Of a stretch of 64,000 bases of DNA, positions 26,866 through 37,842 are shown piece by piece. The DNA is from Sphingobacteriales bacterium (GTDB lineage: Bacteria; Bacteroidota; Bacteroidia; Chitinophagales; UBA2359), in the NCBI GenBank assembly GCA_016711285.1, contig JADJTG010000014.1:124001-188000 (forward strand), read 5' to 3'. The notes under the pieces are model-generated. The model ran no database searches and had not been told where the DNA came from. It saw only the letters and a program-made list of their open reading frames with translations. How positions within the stretch are numbered: position 1 is the first letter of the stretch; each line of letters opens with the position of its first letter. The translations under genes and the position numbers were made by a program.

Positions 26866-27915
26866 TTATAAAATCAGCATGGCATCGCCGTAGCTGAAAA
26901 AGCGATATTCATTTTTGATAGCTTCTTCATAAGCCTGCATCATCAAATCATAACCCGCAAACGCCGATACCATAATAATCAGGCTGGTTTTGGGCAAATG
27001 AAAATTTGTGACCATACAATTTGCTATTTTAAAATCGTAAGGCGGATATACAAATAAATTCGTCCAGCCTTCGGCGGCTTTGAGTTGCCCTGTGGCAGAT
27101 ACAGAAGACTCCAAACTGCGCATCGTGGTAGTACCCACCGCACACACGTGCCGCCCTTCTTCTTTGGCTTTATTCACGCGCTTGGCTATGTCTTCGGGTA
27201 TATTGAAATACTCAGCGTCCATTTTGTGCTTGGATAAATCTTCTACATCAATAGAACGGAAAGTACCCAAACCGACATGCAAGGTTAGTTGTAAAAAATC
27301 AACACCTTTAATATCAAAACGGGTGAGGAGTTCGCGGCTGAAATGCAGCCCCGCCGTAGGTGCTGCCACTGCGCCCACTTGCGAAGCAAAAATAGTTTGA
27401 TAGCGTTCTTTGTCGCTGTCTTCATCTTTGCGTTTGATGTATTTGGGCAAAGGCGTGTGACCTAATATTTCCAATTGGCGGCGAAATTCGATGCTATCGC
27501 CTTCATACAAAAAGCGAATGGTGCGCCCACGCGAGGTGGTATTGTCCACTACTTCTGCCACAATTTCGTCATCTTCCCCGAAATACAGTTTGTTGCCCAC
27601 CCGTATTTTTCGCGCCGGATCCACCAACACGTCCCACAGGCGCGAGTCTTTATTGAGTTCGCGCAACAAAAAAACCTCGATTTTTGCGCCTGTTTTTTCT
27701 TTTTTTCCATACAAACGCGCCGGAAACACTTTCGTATTATTGGCTATTACAATATCCCCTTCATCAAAATACTGAATAATATCTTTAAAGGTTTTATGCT
27801 CTATGGTTTGTTTGGCACGATTTACTACCATCAACTTAGCCCCATCGCGGGCTTCGGCAGGATATTGTGCAATCAGCTCTTTAGGTAATTCAAAATTAAA
27901 TTGTGATAACTTCAT
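26866..27915 (-). CDS. queA: S-adenosylmethionine:tRNA ribosyltransferase-isomerase
   Basis: Penultimate step of queuosine synthesis: transfers and rearranges ribose from SAM onto preQ1 in tRNA. The protein has 349 residues, the typical length. Conserved motifs are LSQFNFELPKELIAQYPAE at the start, AAPTAGLHFS (about residue 180), TLHVGLGTFR (about 212), VGTTTMRSLE (about 260), and NFHLPKTSLIIMVSAFAG (about 305). The frame is intact. The gene stands alone, facing the esterase gene across a shared terminator. No other queuosine genes are in the window. Confidence 0.96.
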   Translation of the reverse strand: MKLSQFNFELPKELIAQYPAEARDGAKLMVVNRAKQTIEHKTFKDIIQYFDEGDIVIANNTKVFPARLYGKKEKTGAKIEVFLLRELNKDSRLWDVLVDPARKIRVGNKLYFGEDDEIVAEVVDNTTSRGRTIRFLYEGDSIEFRRQLEILGHTPLPKYIKRKDEDSDKERYQTIFASQVGAVAAPTAGLHFSRELLTRFDIKGVDFLQLTLHVGLGTFRSIDVEDLSKHKMDAEYFNIPEDIAKRVNKAKEEGRHVCAVGTTTMRSLESSVSATGQLKAAEGWTNLFVYPPYDFKIANCMVTNFHLPKTSLIIMVSAFAGYDLMMQAYEEAIKNEYRFFSYGDAMLIL

Positions 27916-28132
27916 ATTTATGTAATAACCTTGATTTTTAGATGCGCAAAATTAGTTTTTTTTGATATAAAATTTTTGACTTAAAAATATTTAATTCGTC
28001 TTAGTCTTATTTTAACATATAAAAACCTTTATTTGTTGCCATTTGGATATACAGCAGCGCAATTTTATTGGCATAAACTATGATAAAATTTGTACAATGC
28101 CCGATATGCGCCTTCCCTTTATTGAGTTTTTA

Positions 28133-28140
28133 TATCTTTG
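28133..28140 (+). promoter_or_regulatory. Possible -7 element for the M1 peptidase gene
   Basis: TATCTTTG fits TAnnTTTG, 21 nt before the chosen ATG. No matching -33 box at 19-21 nt was found. Confidence 0.3.
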
Positions 28141-28161
28141 CAAAAAAATTACGGCTTTTTT

Positions 28162-31100
28162 ATGTATCCGTTTTATTCAAGAATACTGACCTTTGCAGTT
28201 TGTTTAAGTGCTTTTTTATTCCAATCGCTATCGGCACAACAAACAACACCGAAAGGTCGCCCTTCTGCTTATTTTCAGCAAGAAGTGAACTACGAAATAC
28301 GCTGCGCCCTCAACGATGAACAGCATACTTTAGACGCTCACCTCAAATTGCGTTACCATAACAACTCTCCCGATACGCTCACTTATATTTATTTTCATTT
28401 GTGGCCCAATGCCTACAAAAGTTTGCGTACCGCTTATGCACAACAGGAACTTGAAGGCGGCTCTACCGAATTTTATTACCTGCCTCCTTCGCAGCGCGGC
28501 GGCGTGGATAATTTGAGTTTTACTATCAACGGAACGGCGGCTCGCTACGAAATCGATGCCACCCACCCCGATATTTGCAAAGTGTGGCTGCCGCAACCGC
28601 TGTTGAGTGGGCAAACTACTTTTATAGAAACGCCTTTTTCTCTGAAAATCCCCGAAAGTGTGTCGCGATTGGGACATGTGGGACAATCGTATCAAATGAC
28701 ACAATGGTACCCGAAACCCGCCGTATATGACCACAAAGGCTGGCACGCCATGCCCTACTTAGACCAAGGCGAATTTTACAGCGAATACGGCAGTTTTGAT
28801 GTAAAAATCACACTGCCGTCCAATTATGTGGTGGGCGCAACCGGCGAACTCCAAAACGCCGATGAGGTGAAGTTTTTAGAAGATTTGGCGGCAACAACCG
28901 CCGCTCGCACCTCTTTTGACAGTAGCACCGATTTTCCGGCTTCGGCGGGTAGCACCAAAACCCTCCACTATATACAAGATAATGTGCACGACTTTGCGTG
29001 GTTTGCCGACAAACGTTTTCATGTGCTCAAAGATGAAGCCGTTTTGCCTTCTGGAAAAAAGTGGCGGCTTGGGCAATGTTTACCAACCTTGAAGCCAACC
29101 TGTGGCTGCGTGGGGCGGAGTATGTAAAAGAAGCCGTTGAATTTTATTCGGAAAAAGTAGGCGAATATCCTTACAGCCACGCCACCGCCGTACAAAGTGC
29201 TTTGAGTGCGGGGGCAGGTATGGAATATCCGATGATTACCGTTATCGGAAAATCAGGCTCGGCGATGAGTTTGGAGCGCGTTATTGTGCATGAAGTGGGG
29301 CATAATTGGTTTTATGGTTTGCTCGGCAGCAATGAGCGCGAACACGCCTGGATGGACGAAGGAATGAACTCCTACTACGAAAATCGATATTTTGATGAAA
29401 AATACAGCGATAAAGAAAATATGGCGGGGACTTTAAATATGGGAAATTTGGGTAAAATATTAAAAACACCCGACCATTTGAAAATGCGCGATATTCACGA
29501 AATCGGCAACAATATCAAATTGTATAAAAATGAAGCGCAAGCCATTGACCTACACGCCGCCAACTACGACCCCACCAACTACGGATTGGTGGTGTATATG
29601 AAAACTGCCCTGATTTTCAAGACTTTGGAAAAAAACATCGGAACAAAAAAATTTGATGCCATGATGCACCATTATTACGATGTGTGGCATTTCGGACATC
29701 CTTATCCCGAAGATTTAAGAGCGATTTTTGAAAACGACAGCAAAAAAAATCTCGACTGGTTTTTTGATGAACATATCAAAACCACAGAGCCGGTGGATTA
29801 TGCTTTTAAAAAGGTAAAACGCGAAGCCAAAAGCATTGGTAAGGATACTTTTGACGAAATTACTTTGCTCAATAAGGCGCATCATGTTGCTGCTCCTTTC
29901 AGTATTTCGGCTGTCAAAGACGGCAAAATCGAACTACTTTGCCTTACGATGGTTTTCTATGGCGAAATGCGGTATTGTTTCCTTCGGGCGATTACGACCA
30001 ATATACCATTGATGCTTCGCATACACTCGCCGAAAGCAAACGCAGCAACAACCATTATCGTTTGGGCGCACTTTTTCCGCGCTTGGAGCCTTTGAAACTG
30101 AAAGCAGTGGGCAGCGTGGGGCGCGACGACCGCACTCAACTGTTTTGGCTGCCTTTGTTGGGTTTCAATACGCACAATAAAACAATGTTCGGCATTAGTT
30201 TCTACAACAGCCTTTTGCCCAATAAACCGCTTGAATTTACTTTCAGCCCGATGTATGCTCCTGAAACAAAATCATTGACGGGTTTTGCCAATATTTTTTA
30301 TACCCGTTTGCCGCAGCAGTCTCCTGTAAAATACTGGCGTGTGGGGGTGCAGGCTCAGTCTTTTGCTTACGGCACTTATTCCGAAGGCAACTTGGGTATA
30401 TCGCCGAGCTATACGAAGGATATTACTTATTACAAAGTAAAACCTTTTGTGGAGGTGGCTTTGAAAAACAAAAACGCACGCAGCAAAGTGAGCCGCACCT
30501 TTTTGCTGGAATACTACTATATGCGCTCCGGTGATGTCAATCTCGCTCCTGCCGACAGTGGCAAATACAGAACTTATCCGCTCAACTATTTTGACGAGCA
30601 GCAGGTTATTGCACTTTCTTATCGGCACCGCAATGCGAGGGCTATTCGCCCTTTTGGTTATCAGGTGCGCATAGAGCAGGGCAAAGAATATGTATTATCT
30701 CATCTGAAAGCGGATTATTTTATCAATTACAACAAAAAAAGAGGACTGAAACTACACGCTTATGTGGGAGGATATTTGCAAAACGATACGTTTACCGCTT
30801 TTGCGGGCAATGAAGCCAAACAGGGCTTGTTTCGGCAGTTGGATTTTTCGGGACTTAGCCGCTACGATTATTTAATGGACGATTTGTACATTGGGCGCAA
30901 CGAGTGGGACGGGCTATGGCGCAATCAGGTGAGCGACCGCACGGCGGGTTTCAGAACGGCAACTCCGGTGGGGCGCAACGATAAGTGGGTGGCGGCAATC
31001 GGCGCAACGAGCGATATTCCCTTTGTGGCTTTGCCCTTTTTAAAAATATTCGCCAACGTGGGAATGTACCCGCAAAGCACCACCACCAGCAGCGGCGAAG

Positions 31101-31312
31101 AAACAACCGAAAACAAAAGCATCTATGAAGCGGGTGTGAGTGTGTCTTTGTTCAAAGAGCATTTACAGATACATGTGCCGCTTATTTACTCGCAAAGTAT
31201 TCAAGATGTGTATAATGCCAACGATTATTCTTTTATGGAGCGCATTACTTTTACGCTCAATTTGCGCCGTTTGGATCCGCTGCATTATGTTCGCTATGGT
31301 TTAAAACTGTAA
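28162..31312 (+). CDS. Secreted M1-family zinc metallopeptidase, at least two frame breaks
   Basis: About 1050 residues. A signal peptide ends SLSAQ. The N-terminal beta-domain runs to about residue 300. The catalytic domain holds the zinc motif HEVGHNW and the downstream Glu in EHAWMDEGMNSYYE, with AGAGMEYPMI replacing the GAMEN exopeptidase motif. The C-terminal third is rich in aromatic beta-strands and ends in a barrel-like region. Breaks: a run of six A at 29055-29060 is one base short of GKKVAAWAMF, and another break lies near 29935-29970 (YDGF / YGE / VLFPSGDYDQY fall in alternating frames). ATG 28162 was chosen over an upstream TTG. The terminator follows 36 nt after the stop. Confidence 0.85.
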
Positions 31313-31347
31313 TTATATTTTCAAATATAGCAGCGCATTTATTTTTC

Positions 31348-31392
31348 AAAGCCCCTTCAAACTTTTTTATAAAAAAGTTTGAAGGGCTTTTT
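31348..31392. terminator. Bidirectional terminator between convergent genes
   Basis: Long hairpin with arms of about 20 nt (AAGCCCCTTCAAACTTTTTT against its complement, one mismatch) and T runs on both strands. It separates the M1 peptidase gene (rightward) from the MSEP-CTERM gene (leftward). Confidence 0.85.
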
Positions 31393-31460
31393 TGTAATCG
31401 GTATCAAGTATTTTGTTTTTTTATTTGATATTGCGTACCCTTCTTCTCGTCAGCCGTATT

Positions 31461-34279
31461 TTATCTATACCTCCACGCTTGTTTTCGCCCCTGTTTGTAC
31501 CAAATTATCAACCCGAATAAAATTGCCAAAATCCACCAAGTCGGTTCGCTCATTCGTCGTGTGTCTTCGTCAAGGTCTAATGATTTGTTGCCTGACAAAA
31601 CCTGTTCTTGTTTCTTTTTCAAAATGGCTTTTTGTGCTTCATTTTCTACCACTAAATAAGAAGTTAAGGGTGTCATTACTTTTGAAACAAAACTATATTT
31701 CACCAAATTAAGCCATTCCTTTTCTGAGGTTTCAGGGTGCAAAATTTGCGAAGTCCATTTTGCTTGCAATGTCAAAGCAGATTGCCAATTCTTTTCTTTG
31801 ATTTCTGCTTCTGTTGTTTCAAAAACGTCTTTCTTTAAAATGATACTTGGCTCATTATCATCCGGCAAATAAACGATTGAATTGTCGGCAAGTTGGTATT
31901 CCAAAACTGTTTCGCAAAACATACATTCAAATTTTACTTCACGTTCTGCTTTTGGATTTTCACCCAAAGAATGAGGTATCAAATTTCCGTTGTTATCAAG
32001 ATTGAAAAAATAATTGCTCTCTGGAAACGCAAATTTGAAGTCGGAAAAATCTTTGTCCATAATAGCATTTTTAATACTGTCTGTAACTACTACAATTACG
32101 GGGTAAAATTCGTTTTTATTTTTGTACGCATTAAACAATGTGGTGTTTATCGCTCTTTCTAAATAAAAGCCACCCTCAAAAGTTTGTGCCTGCAAGTTTT
32201 GCTCCCAATTATCGCCTAACGGAAAAGTATTTACATAACTGTTTACAAAACTGATTTGTACGTTTTTAGTCGGCAGTTGATTGCTTTCTAAAATAGTTGC
32301 TATTCGGTTTTTAAAATCGGCTAAATACTTGTTTTTGTCTTTTGAAACATCAACTAAAAAATGAAAATACGGTTTGCGCTGAACGGTTTTGAGTGTTTGT
32401 TTTTGTTGGGTTGAAACGTAAATGATATTTTCGGTTTCTGTTTTTTCGTTGGTGGTTTCTTCTGTATTGCCTAATTCAACAATGTTGTTGTCAATCGTTA
32501 GTTCAATCGGTTCTTTGTGCAAAAACTCAATTCCTGTTTTCCGCACTTCATCTTTTGTAAAGGGAAAAACCCTGAAAGCAACTTTATTACCTGTGATATA
32601 ATGCAAAATGCCCGGATCTTTTCTTTCATTTCTGATATTTGAAAATACCCACATTGCCGACTTTTTCTCTGCTAAAATACCAAACTCTTTTCTGTCTCCG
32701 ACATACAAATAATAATCGCTAATCCAGCAGCCCTCCGGCAAATCAATAGTTGTGGAATACTCCGAAGTCCAAGCGTTTTCATTTTTGTTGCTTATCTCTA
32801 AATCAACCCAACTTTTCCAAGCGTTTTGGGATTTGTCGTAAGTGCTGTTTGATTTTATATTTGTAATTTTTACGTTGTCGTTCCGAATGTTTTCGGGTAT
32901 TATTTTAATAGAAGAAGCGTTGCCGAAAAATATTTTTTCAATATAATTGATTTTTGTGTCGGATAATGTGAGGTTGTCTAACACCAACCAATTAAAATAA
33001 GCCGACAAATAAGGTTGCCGACTGCCAAAAAAACCGCCGGTATTATGACCTTTTACGACATTAAGTGTTTTTTGAAGCGATGTTTTTTTTATGTTGTATT
33101 GTTTTGAATAATCGGGACTGTATAAATAAGCAAGGGTTTCGTTCAAAACGCTTTTGTCTTTCAGGTAAGTTGCAGTGATAAGGGCAGGAATTACCAAAAA
33201 TCCCATCAAGAAAATTCCGAAAGTTTGTTTTGTTGAAAAAAAGGTTTTCAAATACTGAAAATCCTCCGAAAGCTCGCTGATATGAACAACGAAAAGCAAC
33301 AAAGGTGCAAGCATTAAAAAACCTGCGCCAATAGCAATGATGGCAACAACTGATAAAGGCAGAAATGGCAGAAACACCAAAAAGAAATAGAATGTATAAG
33401 CAAAAGTTATGCTTCTTCCGATGAATAAAAGAAGTCGGTAAATTTTGTTGTCAAGATTTGGTAAGCAAACCAAAATACCATTGACAATGGCAAGAACATA
33501 AAACCAAGAATTATTAAAGTCCCCAAAAACCCCTTCAATAAAACCTCTAAACCCACTAAACAAATGCCCGCTGTTTACCAATAAACCTATCAACGGAAGT
33601 ACAATGGCAATGGGAATTTTCCAAGCTAATTGATATTTCTGCCAAATAGCCGCCTTTTTTGTTGCAAGAATAAAAACGCTTCTAACTAAGAAAAAAAAAA
33701 CCAAGGCGGCAATAATTGGCAGCAGCAGCATAGCATAAATATTAAAAACAATAAATTCCTCACTGATCAATCGCCGTAATGGAAGTATGATTAGAGGGAA
33801 TAAATAACCCGCAACAGGGACACTCATTGCAATTAAAAAATTTACCCAGGCTCTGTGATCTTTCGTTTCAGGTGTAAAGTACACAACCAAAACAAATAAT
33901 GAATAGGCAAGTGTCGGCATTAAAATGTGCCAACGTAAATGAAAATATTCCCCGAAATCATCCATCGCGGAACACTAAACGGAATTATTTCTGAGAAAAA
34001 AATATTAAATAAATAAATAAATGAAATATAACAAAACAGGGCGACAAAGCAATACCAAGCAGAAATATTCTGCTTTTTGAATGTAAGATAAACGGCATAA
34101 GCAAAATTCAACAAGCCCAAAATTCCCAATGCCAATCCAAAATATTTCCAAAGTTGGATAGTATTTTCGTCTAATAATGTTTTGATAATATTGAACTGCC
34201 CAAAGAAAAGAATAAACAGCACTACAATAGGTAGCGTGTTGATGATGAAAAGCCATTTCGGATTAAGTAAGTTTCGCAT
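31461..34279 (-). CDS. MSEP-CTERM sorting-signal membrane protein (VIT/vWA-like), one frame break
   Basis: About 939 residues when the frames at 34279-33920 and 33965-31461 are joined. One base missing from the short A run at 33922-33925 (T run in the gene) restores GTFLMPTLAYS. The N-terminal 370 residues or so contain about ten membrane spans. A VIT-like segment follows (LPEGCWISDYYLYVGDRKEF, then RKDPGILHYITGNKVAFRVF), then a vWA-like core (FHFLVDVSKDKNKY) and a CMFC pair. The C-terminus is RRMSEPTWW, a hydrophobic span and a basic tail GRKQAWRYR: the tripartite MSEP-CTERM signal cut by exosortase K. The start overlaps the end of the exosortase gene by 17 nt. The target role follows from the family; its cell function is unknown. 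Confidence 0.85.
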
Positions 34280-34798
34280 GGTGTTGTTTGTGTTTTAAAA
34301 GGTTTTCTGTCAGATAATAAGCCAAAATAAGAAATGAAAAGTTGATAATGATGCCCACTGCTTCGTGAATAATTGAGTGTAGTTTTACAGGTAAAAATTT
34401 TTCCGCCTGAGTTTGAACAACCACAGAAGCAGTTATCCGTGAAGTGTTTACAAAAATTGTCAGCAAATAAGCACCAACAAAAACACCCGGAATACTTAGC
34501 GTTTTTTGCAAGGGTTTATCAAGGTATTTTACTACCGGATAGGTAAAAACAAGAAAGCATAAAACCCAGTAATTAAACCCCGAACAGGATTTGTCAATAA
34601 GGATATTGAGTTGGTCGTGATAAAATCCCTTGTCTGCAAGATAAACAGAATGCGAGCCGGTCAGTAACCCGACAAGTGTGTCAGTTGGTTTGAGCAGAAA
34701 AATCAGGTTGTCATTATCAGCAAGCGTAAAGTAAATTTCAGCAAAATAAAAAGCCCTGCTGCCGTCAAATAATATGGTATATTTTTGTTGGTCTGCAC
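34263..34798 (-). CDS. xrtK: Exosortase K, one frame break
   Basis: Membrane cysteine transpeptidase of the exosortase/archaeosortase superfamily, short (about 178 residues). The catalytic triad is visible: Cys in DKSCSGFNYW, Arg in VNTSRITASV, His in HSIIHEAVGI, each beside a predicted span. The N-terminal span (NIPYYLTAAGLFILLKFTLR) is in one frame and ADNDNLIFLLKPTDTLVG onward in another. A single missing base near 34722 joins them. No ATG is found at the N-terminus; the likely start is GTG at 34798, or an ATG lost to error. It overlaps its target gene by 17 nt, so the two form one transcription unit. Confidence 0.82.
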
Positions 34799-35076
34799 AG
34801 TGTTAGTAATATGGCTATTTCAATTATAGATTGATTTTTCCACTTTTAGTTGCTTTGTAAGGCACTTATTCAATGATTTTTATATAATATCATTTTTTTT
34901 GGTTATTATGAAAATGAGTCGTCAGAAAGAACGTGTTGATTTTTGGTGGGTAGGTTCGCTGAAAATGAAAAGTTGCTGGCAGATTTTATTTTGTCAAAAG
35001 TTGGCTAAATAGTTTGTTGTACATTTTTATGTATTAATTTTTTTGGTGCAAAGAACCTTTTCAGTAGCCACGCTTT

Positions 35077-35923
35077 TTATCCGTTTTGCAGCTCAAATAT
35101 GGTTATTTCAGGTCTTACGTTGAATCTCACTTGCCACAAATGCCCCAATGCTCTGTTGATATACAATTTTCTGTCGTTGCTTAACTCAAATTGCCCTGCG
35201 GAATACTTTTTGTTTTTTTACGGGAAGCATCGGCGGTGGCAGAAAGGGCGGCTTCACTTGTCCGCCGTGTGTATGCCCTGACAATATCCAGCTATTGTAG
35301 TTGCCCCAAACATCTAAGTCGCAAACGTCAGGATTATGACACAATACAATGTTTGCTTGGGAGGGGTCAAAATTATTCATCGCTTTTTCGGGATTGAAGT
35401 TGAGTCCCCAGAAGTCGTCTAAGCCGATAAAATTTAATCCCTTTAATGCTGTGCTTTCGTTTCTTAATACTGAAATGCCGTTACGAAGGAGCATTTCCGA
35501 AATTTTGTCTGCCACTGCATTTTGTGACCAATTTCGTCCGTAGTCGTGATTACCCAAAATGCCGATAGTTCCAATTTTTCCTTTAACTGCATTGCTCAAT
35601 ACTTCTTCTAAACTCGCATATTGAACTTCGTCTTTATGGGTGCTTATATAGTCTCCTGTATATACAACAAAATCGGGGTTCAATTTTTTTGCTTTCGTAA
35701 AAGAATCAATGATAAAATGATAGTCAAATCTCCTTCCGATATGAATATCGCTTATTTGCATAAGAGTTTTACCGACTAAATCTTTGGGCAAGTTCTTAAT
35801 CGGCATTTTTACTTTCACAAACTCCAACCATAGCGGCTCAATTTGCCAAGCATACAAACCACCGAAAAGACTTGTTCCTGTTAATCCCCAAAATATTCTT
35901 TTTATAAATTCTCGTTTGTTCAT
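35077..35923 (-). CDS. Membrane-anchored metallophosphoesterase (YaeI-like), one homopolymer frame break
   Basis: Calcineurin-like phosphoesterase of about 281 residues. An N-terminal hydrophobic segment (IFWGLTGTSLFGGLYAW) anchors or exports it. Metal-binding motifs are in order: SDIHIG (about residue 58), TGDY (about 87), GNHDYG (about 122), CHNPD (about 195) and SGHTHGGQ (about 215). The frame breaks in a run of seven T at 35213-35219. With one base removed the protein continues KKYSAGQFELSNDRKLYI and ends at 35077. This matches periplasmic-face YaeI/LpxG-like enzymes, which act on lipid-linked phosphates. It lies 278 nt from xrtK, same strand; a functional link is not shown. Confidence 0.85.
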
Positions 35924-35988
35924 AGTGTGTTTTTTTCTAAAATAAGCTACTAAGGGTTTTGCGATAACTTTTCGGGTGCGATGCCGTT

Positions 35989-36871
35989 TTATAGCTTTTC
36001 GACTTCATTTTTTGTCAAACCCGTCAGTTTGATAATATCGTCTGTCGAAAGCCCCATTGATTTAGCTTTTTTAGCAACTTCAATTTTTCCTTCAATCTTT
36101 CCTTCAACCTTTCCCTCAATCTTTCCCTCAATTTTTCCTTCAACCTTTCCCTCATCAAAAGCGGTGTCAATAACATTTTTTAAATCGCGATAGCTTTTCA
36201 AACTGTTTTCATAGCTGTCCAACTCTGTTTGGCTGAATTTCGCCAACTCAGCTTTTCAAAAGCCTTTTCAATTACATCATCTTTGAAAATAGCGGAATAT
36301 CCTGAAAATCCTCTAAATTTTTAATAAAATACAACCATTTATCCAAACTGGTGCTTAGATTTTCTTCCTTGCTTTTGAAATTCGGCATTTCGAGGTAGAT
36401 ATAAGTGAGCTTATCATAAAAACTTTTCCGTTTTTTGATTTTTCAGTTTGATGGTATGTACCACCTCGCTTTTTCGGGTTCGTTTTCATAGTCATCAAAG
36501 GTAAAATCTAAAATACCAATACAATAAACCGCTTTTAAGTTGTAATTCCACTCACCTTTTTCGGCTTGCTCTCTGATAGGGAAAGTGGAATAATAAATGG
36601 TTCTTTCTTTAAAGAAATTTTGTTTGGCTTTTTGGAGTTCGACGATGAATTTTTCGCCGTTTTCATTTTCGCAGTAAATGTCATAAACAGCTTTTCTGTC
36701 AATTTCGGTTTGCCCTAATTGCTCGGTATTTTTGAAAGTCAAATCAACAGCTTTGTCGTTTTGGGGCAAAAGGGCATTTAAAAAGTCAATGAGCAAAGCC
36801 TTGCTGGCTTGTTCGCCGAATATTTTTTTAAATCCGAAATCAGTAAAAGGGTTGATGTATTTTGCTTTCAT
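35989..36871 (-). pseudogene. Rpn-family PD-(D/E)XK nuclease, tandem copy 1 (frame-broken)
   Basis: Recombination-promoting nuclease/putative transposase family (PDDEXK_2). The N-terminal 142 codons are open: MKAKYINPFTDFGFKKIFG, then the nuclease core VYDIYCENENGEKFIVELQ (Asp and E-x-Q). Breaks follow near 36440 and 36250. A third open piece (35989-36246, 85 codons from a TTG) holds AELAKFSQTELDSYENS-type helices, six EGK[IV] repeats, and a helix-turn-helix-like tail LSTDDIIKLTGLTKNEVEKL. This is the last copy in the direction of transcription. The breaks may be assembly errors, so the gene may be functional. Confidence 0.82.
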
Positions 36872-36946
36872 ATTTTATTTATTCTATTAGACAGGTATAA
36901 AATTAACATTTTTTGCACTTTCGTTGTTTGTTGTGCGATGCCGTCT

Positions 36947-37791
36947 TTATAGCTTTTCGACTTCATTTTTGTCAAACCCGTCAGTTTGATAATGTCGTCT
37001 GTTGAAAGCCCCATTGATTTAGCTTTTTAGCAACTTCAATTTTTCTTCAACCTTTCCTTCCATCTTTCCTTCGATCTTTCCCTCATCAAAAGCGGTGTCA
37101 ATGACATTTTTAAATCGCGATAACTTTTCAAACTGTTTTCGTAGCTGTCCAACTCTATTTGGCTGAATTTCGCCAACTCAGCCTTTTCAAAAGCCTTTTC
37201 AATTACATCATCTTTGAAAATAGCCCGGAATATCCTGAAAATCCTCTAAATTTTTAATAAAATACAACCATTTATCTAAACGGGTGCTTAGGTTTTCTTC
37301 CTTGCTTTTGAAATTCGGCATTTCGAGGTAGATATAAGTGAGCTTATCGTAAAACTTTCCGTTTTGATTTTTCAGTTTGATGGTATGTACCACCTCGCTT
37401 TTTCGGGTTCGTTTTCATAGTCATCAAATGTAAAATCTAAAATACCAATACAATAAACCGCTTTTAGTTGTAATTCCACTCACCTTTTTTCGGCTTGCTC
37501 TCTGATAGGGACAGTGGAATAATAAATGGTTCTTTCTTTAAAGAAATTTTGTTTGGCTTTTTGGAGTTCTACGATGAATTTTTCGCCGTTTTCATTTTCG
37601 CAGTAAATGTCATAAACGGCTTTTCTGTCAATTTCGGTTTGTCCTAATTGTTCGGTATTTTTGAAAGTCAAATCAACAGCTTTGTCGTTTTAGCAAAAGG
37701 GCATTTAAAAGTCAATGAGCAAGCCTGGCTTGTTCGCCGAATATTTTTTTAAATCCGAAATCAGTAAAAGGGTTGATGTATTTGCTTTCAT
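36947..37791 (-). pseudogene. Rpn-family nuclease, tandem copy 2 (frame-broken)
   Basis: Same gene as copy 1 with the same flanks. Start ATG at 37791 (MKANTSTLLLI in the present frame because one base of the AAA run is missing), nuclease core at 37480-37671, stop at 36947. At least five one- or two-base length differences from copy 1, mostly in runs. Four repeats in the C-terminal tetrapeptide stretch (EGKI EGKM EGKV EEKI). Confidence 0.78.
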
Positions 37792-37842
37792 ATTTTATTT
37801 ATTCTATTAGACAGGTATAAAATTAACATTTTTGCACTTTCG

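Noticed and set aside
31461..35923. Genomic island bounded by tRNA or attachment sites
   Set aside because: Base use seems to differ from the flanks, but no tRNA, integrase or direct repeats bounding the region were found.
36061..36160. Short regular repeats that could suggest a CRISPR array
   Set aside because: The 12-bp units are contiguous with no spacers and encode EGK[IVM] tetrapeptides in the Rpn C-terminal region.
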